Assembly (NCBI GenBank): GCA_020025395.1
Contig: JAHHSE010000086.1
Coordinates: 1-6,357 of the forward strand
Length of the DNA: 6,357 bases
Reading direction: 5' to 3'
Source of the DNA: Oscillospiraceae bacterium
Lineage (GTDB): Bacteria; Bacillota; Clostridia; Oscillospirales; Oscillospiraceae
Position numbers and translations under genes: made by a program. The notes under the pieces were generated by a model. It worked only from the letters and a program-made list of their open reading frames with translations. It did no database searches and was not told where the DNA came from. Numbering within the stretch: position 1 is the stretch's first letter; the number at the start of each line of letters is the position of its first letter. Positions 1-5,677 of this stretch are shown here, piece after piece.

Positions 1-1214
1 TGTTTATAGTAATCATCCCGATAGAGAAACATGACAATGTCGGCATCCTGCTCGATGGCGCCCGATTCCCGAAGGTCGGAGAGCATGGGCCGCTTGTTGG
101 TCCGGCTCTCCGGTCCGCGGGAGAGCTGGGAGAGGCAGAGAACAGGGACATTCAGCTCCTTGGCCATGATTTTCAGGGCGCGGGAGATGTCGGACACCAC
201 CTGCTGACGATTTTCCCCGCTGTATTTCTGGCTTCCCCCTGCCGACTGCATGAGCTGGAGATAGTCGATGACCACAAGGCCCAGATTCTCCACCCGGCGG
301 CACTTTGCGTTCATGTCCGCCACCGAGAGGGAGGGATTGTCATCAATCAAAATCCGACTTTTGTTCAAAGAGGCGGAGGCGGCGGCCACCTTTTCCCAGT
401 CGCTCTCGCTCAGTTTGCCGGTGACCAGCTTTTTATTGTCCACAAAGCTCTCGGCGGAGATGAGACGCATTCCCAACTGCTCCCTGCTCATTTCCAGGGA
501 GAAAAAAACCACGCTCTTGCCGGAAAACTTTCCGGCGTGGAGGAGGATGTTCAGAGCCATGGAGGTCTTCCCCATGCCGGGGCGGGCCGCCAAAAGAATG
601 AGGTCAGAGTTGTTCAGTCCGGCGATGGCCCCGTCCAGATCGGAGAGACCGGTGGACAGGCCCGGAATGGCGGAGTCCATGTTGGAAAGCTCCTCCAGAC
701 GGCTGTAGACCTCCAGAATCACGCCGGAAATAGGGGTGAGTCCCTGGTGGGAACGCCCATTTCGAATGGCATAGATTTTCTGCTCCGCGGCCTCCAATAC
801 CTCGGCTCCGGTGCCGGAGCCCTCCTGAATCAGGGCAGTGATCGCCCCCGCCGTTTCCGCCACCCGACGGAGCAGGGATTTGTCCCGGACGATGTCCGTG
901 TACTCCATCACATTGGCGGCGGTGGGAGTGACCTCCATCAGCTGGAGAAGGTAGCCCCGTGACTGATTCTCGTCATAGACCCCGTTTTTCCGCATCTGGT
1001 CCAGAACGGTCACCGGGTCAATGGTGAGGGAGAAATTGAACATGGAGTAGATGGTCTCGTAAATCTCCTTGTTTTGGCGGAGGAAGAAATCATCGGGGCG
1101 CAGCTTTTCAATGACCAGGGGCGCACATCGGGCATCAATGAGTATGGACCCCAGGACAGCCTGCTCCGCCTCCACGGAATGCGGCAGCTGTCGGATCAAA
1201 AGGTCTTCGTCCAT
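1..1214 (-). CDS. dnaB: Replicative DNA helicase DnaB, 3' end cut by window edge
   Basis: This is the hexameric ATP-driven helicase that unwinds DNA at the replication fork. I translated the minus strand from the ATG at 1214 to the left edge: 404 codons with no stop. The protein opens with MDEDLLIRQLPHSVEAEQAV, typical of the DnaB N-terminal domain (about residues 8-110), followed by a linker and a RecA-like ATPase domain from about residue 183. Walker A is RPGMGKTS (211-218, K216 and T217), the following strand gives FFSLEMS with E241, Walker B is LVVIDYLQL (313-321, D317), and SQLSR follows at 362-366. Family members are usually about 440-455 residues, so roughly 40 C-terminal residues lie outside the window. 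No intein interrupts the Walker regions, a common intein site in DnaB. A GGAGG ribosome site ends six bases before the ATG, which fixes the start. It is the third gene of the gdpP-rplI-dnaB order, and a terminator-like hairpin separates it from rplI. Confidence 0.96.
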   Translation of the reverse strand, partial: MDEDLLIRQLPHSVEAEQAVLGSILIDARCAPLVIEKLRPDDFFLRQNKEIYETIYSMFNFSLTIDPVTVLDQMRKNGVYDENQSRGYLLQLMEVTPTAANVMEYTDIVRDKSLLRRVAETAGAITALIQEGSGTGAEVLEAAEQKIYAIRNGRSHQGLTPISGVILEVYSRLEELSNMDSAIPGLSTGLSDLDGAIAGLNNSDLILLAARPGMGKTSMALNILLHAGKFSGKSVVFFSLEMSREQLGMRLISAESFVDNKKLVTGKLSESDWEKVAAASASLNKSRILIDDNPSLSVADMNAKCRRVENLGLVVIDYLQLMQSAGGSQKYSGENRQQVVSDISRALKIMAKELNVPVLCLSQLSRGPESRTNKRPMLSDLRESGAIEQDADIVMFLYRDDYYK

Positions 1215-1241
1215 CACACACCTCCAAAGGAAAATAGGGAG

Positions 1242-1276
1242 AAAAAGGGGCGGAGGAGCCGCCCCTCCCGGAGGGG
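1242..1276 (-). terminator. Intrinsic terminator or attenuator between rplI and dnaB
   Basis: On the minus strand, a perfect 7-bp GC-only stem (GGGGCGG with CCGCCCC, positions 1247-1265, loop CTCCT) is followed directly by TTTTT (1246-1242). This is the layout of a rho-independent terminator. An upstream hairpin, CCCCTC-CGG-GAGGGG (1276-1262), shares bases 1262-1265 with the terminator stem, so the two cannot form together. The structure begins immediately after the rplI stop codon and ends 27 bases before the dnaB start. I infer that it lowers or conditions dnaB expression from the upstream promoter. The U-run is short, so termination may be partial. Confidence 0.65.
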
Positions 1277-1723
1277 TCAGCCCTCCGCCACAATCACCTG
1301 TACGGTCCCGGTGACCTCATAGCCCAGTTTGGCCTTTAGGGTATAGCCGCCGTAGGCCTTAATAGGCTCCTCCAAAACCAGCTTGGCCTTGGGCAGGTCG
1401 ATTCCATGCTGGGCCTTCAGCTCCTCCGCAATCTCTTTGGAGGTGATGGAGCCAAAAAGCCGCCCCCCGTTGCCCGCCTTGGCGGTGATTCGGACGGTAC
1501 AGTTTTTCAGTCTTTCCGCAACGGCCTCGGCCTCCGCCTTTTCGGCGGCCTCTCTGGCCTTTTTTGCCTTCTCCTGTAATTTCATGGTGTTTATGTTGTC
1601 GGCGGTTGCCTCCACAGCCAGCTTCCGGGGCAGGAGAAAATTCCGGGCGTAGCCGTCGCTGGCCTCAATGAGCTGCCCCTTTTTGCCCTGACCGCGGACA
1701 TCCTGCTGTAAAATCACTTTCAT
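1277..1723 (-). CDS. rplI: 50S ribosomal protein L9
   Basis: L9 is a large-subunit ribosomal protein that binds 23S rRNA near the base of the L1 stalk and helps limit frameshifting. The 148 residues match the family's normal length of about 147-150. The N-terminal globular domain (1 to about 45) begins MKVILQQDVRGQGKKGQLIE and contains the signature run DGYARNFLLPRKLA. Next comes the long, charged, Ala/Lys/Glu-rich connecting helix (about 41-74). The C-terminal domain (about 75-147) contains the characteristic GGRLFGSITSKEIAEEL and ends in VTGTVQVIVAEG. An AAGGAG ribosome site eight bases before the ATG supports the start. The gene lies 66 bases downstream of gdpP on the same strand and 62 bases upstream of dnaB. 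I see no convincing promoter in the gap before it, so it is probably transcribed with gdpP. Confidence 0.97.
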   Translation of the reverse strand: MKVILQQDVRGQGKKGQLIEASDGYARNFLLPRKLAVEATADNINTMKLQEKAKKAREAAEKAEAEAVAERLKNCTVRITAKAGNGGRLFGSITSKEIAEELKAQHGIDLPKAKLVLEEPIKAYGGYTLKAKLGYEVTGTVQVIVAEG

Positions 1724-1789
1724 CCTTCTAACTCCTTTACGATGTAGTGTTGTCAGCGGATCCCATCCCTGGGGGAGATCCGTCTCCGA

Positions 1790-3778
1790 TTATTCATCAT
1801 CAAAATACTGTTCGATGGAGGCCAGCAGACGCTGGGTAACCTCCTGTATGGTGGTGTCGGGAACCTGGGCCCCCGCTGTGGCCGCATTGCCCCCGCCCCC
1901 CAGCTTTTCCAGAATCACCTGGACATTGGTGCTGCCCAGGCTGCGGGCAGAGATAAATACCGTGGATTCGTCCGGGAAGAGAACAAAGGAGGCATCTATG
2001 CCGGAGAGATTCAAAAGCTCATCCGCGGCCTGGGCGGCAGTGACCCTTCCCACGGTATGGTCTACGGCGGCGACAGCGATCCGATTGTCATAGAGGGTCG
2101 CGTTTCGGATAATGTCATACCGGGCGATAATTCCCTTCAAATCGTTTTGAAAGAGCTTTTTCAGCTCCCCGGTGTCCGCCCCTGCCCTTCGGAGGAAGGC
2201 GGCGGCCTCGAAGGTCCGTCCCCCTGTCCGCATGGTGAAATTCTTGGTGTCCAGCATAATGCCCGCCATCAGAGCCTCGGCCTCCACCCGAAGAAGGTCG
2301 GTGGGGTCCATGAGGTATTGGATCAGCTCGGTGGTAAGCTCGGAGGCGGAGGAGGCGTAAGGCTCGTGAAAATTGAGGGCGGCGTTGGCAATGTAGGTGG
2401 CAGCCCTTCGGTGGTGGTCAATGACCACCACACGGCCGCAGGTGTCCAGCAAAGTCTCGGCCTGGACCTGCTCCGGACGGTTGGTGTCCACCACGACCAG
2501 AAGGGAACGGGGATCGGCCAGAAGCAGGGCGTCCTGCTCCGTAATCATCACATTCTCATACTCCGTGAGGGCACAGAATCGGCCGATCATCTCATCGGCG
2601 GGGGTGTGCCCCGCCTCCTTGAGAATCCGACAGGGAACATTCATCTTCCGAGCCATGGCGGCCACCCCGGCACAGGCACCGAAGGCGTCCAGATCGGGAT
2701 ACTTGTGACCCATGACAAAGACGGTGGAGGAATCGGCGATTAAGGCCCCCATGGCGTTTGCCATGACCCGGCTTTTGACCTTGGTCCGCTTCTCCAGCTC
2801 CTTGGCCCGGCCGCCGAAGAATTCAAAGCTGTGCCGATTTTTAATGATGGCCTGGTCCCCGCCCCGGGAGAGGGCCATTTCAATGGAGAGGGAGGCGTAC
2901 TGATACAGCTCCTCCAGAGAGTTTGCATCCTGTCCGATGCCGATGGAGAGGGTGGCGGGGACATTATTGGCCCCCAGAACCTGGCGGACGGAATCCAAAA
3001 TGGAGAATTTTTCCTCCTTAAAGGCCTGAAGATACCGCTCCTCAAAGAGAAAAAGATATCGGTCCCGGTCATGGCGGATCAAGAGGCCGTGGGCAGGCTC
3101 CACCCACTCCTTCAGCTTCTGATTGATGGAGGAGAGCATGGCGGCGCGCACATTTTCCTCGGCGTTTTTGATGATCTCCTCGTAGTTATCCAGAAGAAGA
3201 ATGGCGGCCACGGGACGGGTTTCGTAAAACTCCCTGGCAAGGTTGGAGTATCCGGTGATGTCCACCCAATAGGTGGTGGCGAGACAGCTCTTCTCCTTCC
3301 CATCCTCCGTACGGACCAGATTGCCGAAGACCAGATACCGCCGATCCCCCACCGTCACCTCGCCGGGGCACTCGATCTTCCCCTCCATGAGCCAGCGGGG
3401 ATGGAAGCTTGGGACAGCGGCGGAGAGCTTGGTGTCAAACAGATGCTCCCGCTCCCCCGTCATTTGAAGAAACCGTTCATTGGACCAGATGACCTCATCG
3501 GTATCCGGGCGAAAGATAACCATGGGGAGGGGAGAGTTTAGCATGGTGTCTTTGCTGGCAGAGTCCATACTGCCGCTCAATGAATCCATATACTGGATAA
3601 TGTCCCGTTTCCGTCTGGTGGTGCTTCTGCGGAAATAGAGGTAGAGGATGACCACCACAGCCAGCTCGCATACGGCGAGGGGCACGGAAAAGTAGGCGGA
3701 GATCATCGCGAAGATCACCAGACACAGGAAATATTGTCTCAGGCCGGGTTCCAGAAGGTGGGCCAGTTTTCTATTCAT
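1790..3778 (-). CDS. gdpP: GdpP-type cyclic-di-AMP phosphodiesterase (DHH/DHHA1)
   Basis: Family members hydrolyse the second messenger c-di-AMP to pApA and tune osmolyte and cell-wall homeostasis at the membrane. Domains, numbered from the ATG at 3778 (662 aa): two membrane helices (about 15-50), a PAS-like region (about 83-178), and a degenerate GGDEF domain (about 183-314) with DRDRYLFLF (237-245) where an active cyclase has GGDEF. Then come the conserved linker FFGGRAKELEKRTKVKSRV and the DHH domain with MGHKYPDLDAFGA (H358, D362, D364), VVVDTN (D431), DHHRR (454-458) and LDTKNF (D510). The catalytic metal ligands therefore look intact. The DHHA1 domain ends with GGGGNAATAGAQ (627-638), where most relatives have GGGH. 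An ATG two codons upstream (3784) is only one base from GGAGG, whereas the ATG at 3778 is seven bases away, so the latter is preferred. It is first in the gdpP-rplI-dnaB cluster, behind its own promoter. Confidence 0.94.
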   Translation of the reverse strand: MNRKLAHLLEPGLRQYFLCLVIFAMISAYFSVPLAVCELAVVVILYLYFRRSTTRRKRDIIQYMDSLSGSMDSASKDTMLNSPLPMVIFRPDTDEVIWSNERFLQMTGEREHLFDTKLSAAVPSFHPRWLMEGKIECPGEVTVGDRRYLVFGNLVRTEDGKEKSCLATTYWVDITGYSNLAREFYETRPVAAILLLDNYEEIIKNAEENVRAAMLSSINQKLKEWVEPAHGLLIRHDRDRYLFLFEERYLQAFKEEKFSILDSVRQVLGANNVPATLSIGIGQDANSLEELYQYASLSIEMALSRGGDQAIIKNRHSFEFFGGRAKELEKRTKVKSRVMANAMGALIADSSTVFVMGHKYPDLDAFGACAGVAAMARKMNVPCRILKEAGHTPADEMIGRFCALTEYENVMITEQDALLLADPRSLLVVVDTNRPEQVQAETLLDTCGRVVVIDHHRRAATYIANAALNFHEPYASSASELTTELIQYLMDPTDLLRVEAEALMAGIMLDTKNFTMRTGGRTFEAAAFLRRAGADTGELKKLFQNDLKGIIARYDIIRNATLYDNRIAVAAVDHTVGRVTAAQAADELLNLSGIDASFVLFPDESTVFISARSLGSTNVQVILEKLGGGGNAATAGAQVPDTTIQEVTQRLLASIEQYFDDE

Positions 3779-3784
3779 ATCCAT

Positions 3785-3793
3785 ACCTCCTTT
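3785..3793 (-). promoter_or_regulatory. gdpP ribosome binding site (decides the start)
   Basis: The minus strand reads AAAGGAGGT here, a near-perfect complement to the 3' end of 16S rRNA. It abuts the upstream ATG (3784) with a one-base gap after GGAGG, too close for initiation, and lies seven bases from the ATG at 3778. This supports starting GdpP with MNRKLAHLL rather than MDMNRKLAHLL. Confidence 0.8.
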
Positions 3794-3815
3794 GCAAGTG
3801 GATCTCTACTCTGTC

Positions 3816-3828
3816 ATGAATGATTCAT
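3816..3828. promoter_or_regulatory. 13-bp palindrome over the gdpP promoter, possible operator
   Basis: ATGAAT-G-ATTCAT is a perfect inverted repeat with a single central base. It overlaps the edge of the gdpP -10 box (3827-3832) and covers the expected transcription start near 3820. A repressor bound here would block the promoter. This could also be chance, and I do not recognise it as a named operator. Confidence 0.35.
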
Positions 3829-3855
3829 CATAGCATATTAGAGGTAAAAGTTCAA
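3827..3855 (-). promoter_or_regulatory. Sigma-A type promoter for gdpP-rplI(-dnaB)
   Basis: On the minus strand the -35 box is TTGAAC (3855-3850), the spacer is 17 bases and the -10 box is TATGAT (3832-3827), preceded by TGC as in extended -10 promoters. Transcription would start near 3820, leaving a leader of about 40 bases before the gdpP ATG. That is too short for a riboswitch. Confidence 0.72.
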
Positions 3856-3885
3856 GGTGAATAGGGGGCGTCTTTTTTCCCCGCT

Positions 3886-3966
3886 GAAAGGCGGAGAGAG
3901 AAAAAAAGAAGGGGGTTAGGCCGAATGGAGTGGAAAGGCCCGGAAGAAAAGGGGAAAAGAGGGAGA
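3886..3966. other. Purine-rich tract between the divergent promoters
   Basis: On the plus strand this 81-base segment contains only about ten pyrimidines and includes runs such as AAAAAAA and GGGGG. It sits between the divergent gdpP and ilvE promoters, upstream of both -35 boxes. I see no gene in it. The small minus-strand reading frame crossing it (3806-3991) has a low-complexity translation and covers both -35 elements. The tract may act as an upstream promoter region or simply be compositionally skewed spacer. Confidence 0.4.
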
Positions 3967-3984
3967 TTTTCACCCATTCCTCTC

Positions 3985-4013
3985 TTGTCACTCCTTTCCC
4001 ACATTGCTATAAT
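3985..4013 (+). promoter_or_regulatory. Sigma-A type promoter for ilvE
   Basis: The -35 box TTGTCA (3985-3990), a 17-base spacer and a perfect TATAAT -10 box (4008-4013) preceded by TGC make a strong vegetative promoter. Transcription should start near 4020, giving a leader of about 30 bases. This leaves no room for a T-box or a leader-peptide attenuator, both sometimes found ahead of branched-chain amino acid genes. Confidence 0.85.
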
Positions 4014-4036
4014 GAAGCTGCAACAAAATTTTAATC

Positions 4037-4042
4037 AGGAGG
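4037..4042 (+). promoter_or_regulatory. ilvE ribosome binding site (decides the start)
   Basis: AGGAGG ends seven bases before the ATG at 4050. An in-frame TTG at 4044 lies only one base after it and is therefore an unlikely start. The protein should begin MEELTITPAD. Confidence 0.82.
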
Positions 4043-4049
4043 TTTGCAT

Positions 4050-5114
4050 ATGGAAGAGCTTACCATTACCCCAGCCGATGTAAAAAAACAGAAGCCGGCC
4101 CCGGAGGTCCTGGGATTTGGAAAATATTTTACCGATCATATGTTCCTTATGGACTACACCAGGGGCCGGGGGTGGCATGATCCCAGGATTGTTCCCTACG
4201 GACCGATTGCCCTGGACCCCAGCGCCGTGGTCTTTCACTACGCCCAGGAGGTTTTTGAGGGGATGAAGGCTTACCGCACCGTCTCCGGGGAGATCAGGCT
4301 CTTCCGCCCCATGGATAACTTCCGCAGACTGAATGATTCCTGTGACCGGCTCTGCATTCCCCGGCTGAGAGAGGCGGATCTGGTGGAATATCTCAAGGAG
4401 CTGATACGGGTGGAGGCGGACTGGGTGCCCGCCAGGGAGGGGACCAGCCTCTATATCCGCCCCTTCATTATTGCCACCGAGGCCGCCCTTGGGGTCCACG
4501 CCTCCGCCACCTATCTCCTTTCCATCATTCTCTCCCCGGTTGGCTCCTACTATCCCGAAGGAATCAACCCGGTCAAAATCTATGTGGAGGACCAGGATGT
4601 CCGTGCCGTCCGGGGTGGGACAGGCTATGTAAAGTGCGGCGGAAACTATGCGGCCTCCCTCCGGGCGGGGGAGCGGGCCGAGGCCTCCGGCTATACCCAG
4701 GTCCTCTGGCTGGACGGAGTCCATCGCCGCTATGTGGAAGAGGTCGGCTCTATGAATGTCCTTTTTAAAATCGACGGAAGGATTATCACCCCTGCCCTTA
4801 CCGGTTCCGTCCTGCCCGGCATCACCCGCCGGTCCTGTCTGGACCTGCTGCGGGACTGGGGTTATACCGTGGAGGAGAGGGCCCTGGCCGCCGAGGAGCT
4901 GTTCCAGGCGGCGGAAGAGGGAAAACTGGAGGAGGCCTGGGGCTCCGGCACCGCCGCCGTCATCTCTCCCATCGGGGAGATGCAGTGGGGGGAGCGCCAC
5001 GCAGTCATCAACCGGGGAAAGATCGGAGATCTGACCCAAAAGCTCTATGATACCCTGACCGGAATCCAGTGGGGACGGGAGCCGGACCCCTACGGCTGGA
5101 CGGTCCGAGTATAA
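4050..5114 (+). CDS. ilvE: Branched-chain amino acid aminotransferase (class IV PLP enzyme)
   Basis: This cytoplasmic enzyme transfers the amino group between glutamate and the 2-oxo acids of leucine, isoleucine and valine, the last step of their synthesis and the first of their breakdown. The 354 residues fit the longer BCAT type (about 340-365), as in Bacillus and eukaryotes, rather than the roughly 300-residue E. coli IlvE type. Conserved runs include FGKYFTDHMFLMDY, HYAQEVFEGMKAYR (63-76), LFRPMDNFRRLNDSCDRL and LYIRPFI. The PLP-binding lysine is K195 in TGYVKCGGNYAAS. YVEEVGSMN (228-236) carries the acidic residue expected to contact the cofactor ring nitrogen, and GSVLPGITRRS (252-262) is the phosphate-binding region. 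The run GSGTAAVISPIG (298-309) is also typical. It has its own promoter and a strong ribosome site, and ends at the shared terminator. No other ilv or leu genes are adjacent, so it appears monocistronic. Confidence 0.96.
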   Translation: MEELTITPADVKKQKPAPEVLGFGKYFTDHMFLMDYTRGRGWHDPRIVPYGPIALDPSAVVFHYAQEVFEGMKAYRTVSGEIRLFRPMDNFRRLNDSCDRLCIPRLREADLVEYLKELIRVEADWVPAREGTSLYIRPFIIATEAALGVHASATYLLSIILSPVGSYYPEGINPVKIYVEDQDVRAVRGGTGYVKCGGNYAASLRAGERAEASGYTQVLWLDGVHRRYVEEVGSMNVLFKIDGRIITPALTGSVLPGITRRSCLDLLRDWGYTVEERALAAEELFQAAEEGKLEEAWGSGTAAVISPIGEMQWGERHAVINRGKIGDLTQKLYDTLTGIQWGREPDPYGWTVRV

Positions 5115-5168
5115 TGTGAAACAGACGGCTCCCCTCCGTGCCCGGAAATACCCTGCGCGGCACATGGT

Positions 5169-5213
5169 AAAAAAACCGCTGACCCACCAAAAGTGGGGCA
5201 GCGGGCTTTTTTT
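5169..5213. terminator. Bidirectional intrinsic terminator between ilvE and rnhA
   Basis: CCGCTG (5176-5181) pairs with CAGCGG (5199-5204), and CCCAC (5183-5187) pairs with GTGGG (5193-5197). This gives an 11-bp stem with one A-G mismatch and a CAAAA loop. A run of seven T follows on the plus strand (5207-5213), and a run of seven A precedes it (5169-5175), which supplies a U-run on the minus strand. It therefore terminates ilvE rightward and rnhA leftward. The rnhA stop codon overlaps the T-run. Confidence 0.9.
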
Positions 5214-5652
5214 ACCCTTTGTATCTTTGGCTCTCCGCCACTGCCAGCTCGTCACAGCGGTTGTTGCAGGGGTTGTCGGCATGGCCCTTGACCCAGTGGA
5301 GATGGACGGTATGATATTCGCAAAGCTCCAACAGCCTGCCCCAGAGATCCGGATTGAGGGCGGGCTTTTTGTCGCTTTTGACCCAGCCCCTGGCCCTCCA
5401 GCCCTTGGCCCAGCCCTTCTCCAGTCCGTCAATGACATATTTGGAGTCGGAATACAGCTCCACGATACATGGCTCCTTCAAAGCGGCCAGCGCGGTGATG
5501 GCCCCGGTCAGCTCCATCCGGTTGTTGGTGGTCTGGGCCTCCCCGCCGGAAAGCTCCTTTTTATGCGATCCATACATTAAGATGGCCCCCCAGCCCCCCG
5601 GTCCCGGATTGCCGGAGCAGGCGCCGTCTGTATAGATGGTAACTTGCTTCAT
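5212..5652 (-). CDS. rnhA: Ribonuclease HI
   Basis: RNase HI cuts the RNA strand of RNA-DNA hybrids, removing R-loops and primers in the cytoplasm. The 146 residues match the compact single-domain bacterial form (about 150), with no N-terminal hybrid-binding domain. The catalytic set is complete: D9 in IYTDGACSGNPGPGGW, E47 in TNNRMELTGAI, D69 in LYSDSKYVIDG, H124 in WVKGHADNPCNN and D134 in RCDELA. The basic, Trp-rich segment at about 78-97 (EKGWAKGWRARGWVKSDKKP) corresponds to the substrate-binding handle region of E. coli RNase HI. AAGGAG lies six bases before the ATG. The gene begins 25 bases after the SHOCT-protein gene, so both are probably on one transcript coming from the gyrA side. 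It ends at the bidirectional terminator. Confidence 0.97.
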   Translation of the reverse strand: MKQVTIYTDGACSGNPGPGGWGAILMYGSHKKELSGGEAQTTNNRMELTGAITALAALKEPCIVELYSDSKYVIDGLEKGWAKGWRARGWVKSDKKPALNPDLWGRLLELCEYHTVHLHWVKGHADNPCNNRCDELAVAESQRYKG

Positions 5653-5677
5653 GAATGTCTCCTTCTTTGCCCTGTTC

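Noticed and set aside
268..962. Plus-strand frames (268-708, 537-962) at the left end
   Set aside because: They lie opposite dnaB, whose minus-strand frame is open with intact Walker motifs. Their translations resemble no family I know.
1724..1789. Separate rplI promoter in the gdpP-rplI gap
   Set aside because: A CTGACA-like -35 box can be found on the minus strand, but no -10 box lies at a suitable distance.
2057..3541. Long plus-strand open frames (2057-2743 and 2831-3541) opposite gdpP
   Set aside because: They are antisense shadows of a clearly functional GdpP, have Gly/His/Val-rich low-complexity translations, and lack a promoter.
3880..3895. CCGC/GCGG hairpin as a terminator in the gdpP-ilvE gap
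   Set aside because: The stem is only four bases, has no T-run on its 3' side in the plus direction, and no gene ends toward it, because the flanking genes diverge.
3806..3991. 61-codon minus-strand frame in the gdpP-ilvE gap
   Set aside because: It covers both -35 elements and the purine tract, and its translation is low complexity. It also lacks a good ribosome site.
4025..4040. AAAATTTT near the ilvE start as a CodY-type operator
   Set aside because: Only one half of the AATTTTCWGAAAATT consensus is approximated, and the rest does not match.
5115..5168. Small hairpins (GTGCC/GGCAC and ACGG/CCGT) after the ilvE stop
   Set aside because: The stems are only four or five base pairs with no T-run. 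The strong terminator immediately downstream explains the 3' end.
4035..5438. 467-codon minus-strand open frame across ilvE and into rnhA
   Set aside because: It lies antisense to ilvE and out of frame with rnhA, both of which have complete conserved motifs. Its translation is Gly/Pro-rich without recognisable domains, as expected from GC-biased codon use on the opposite strand.
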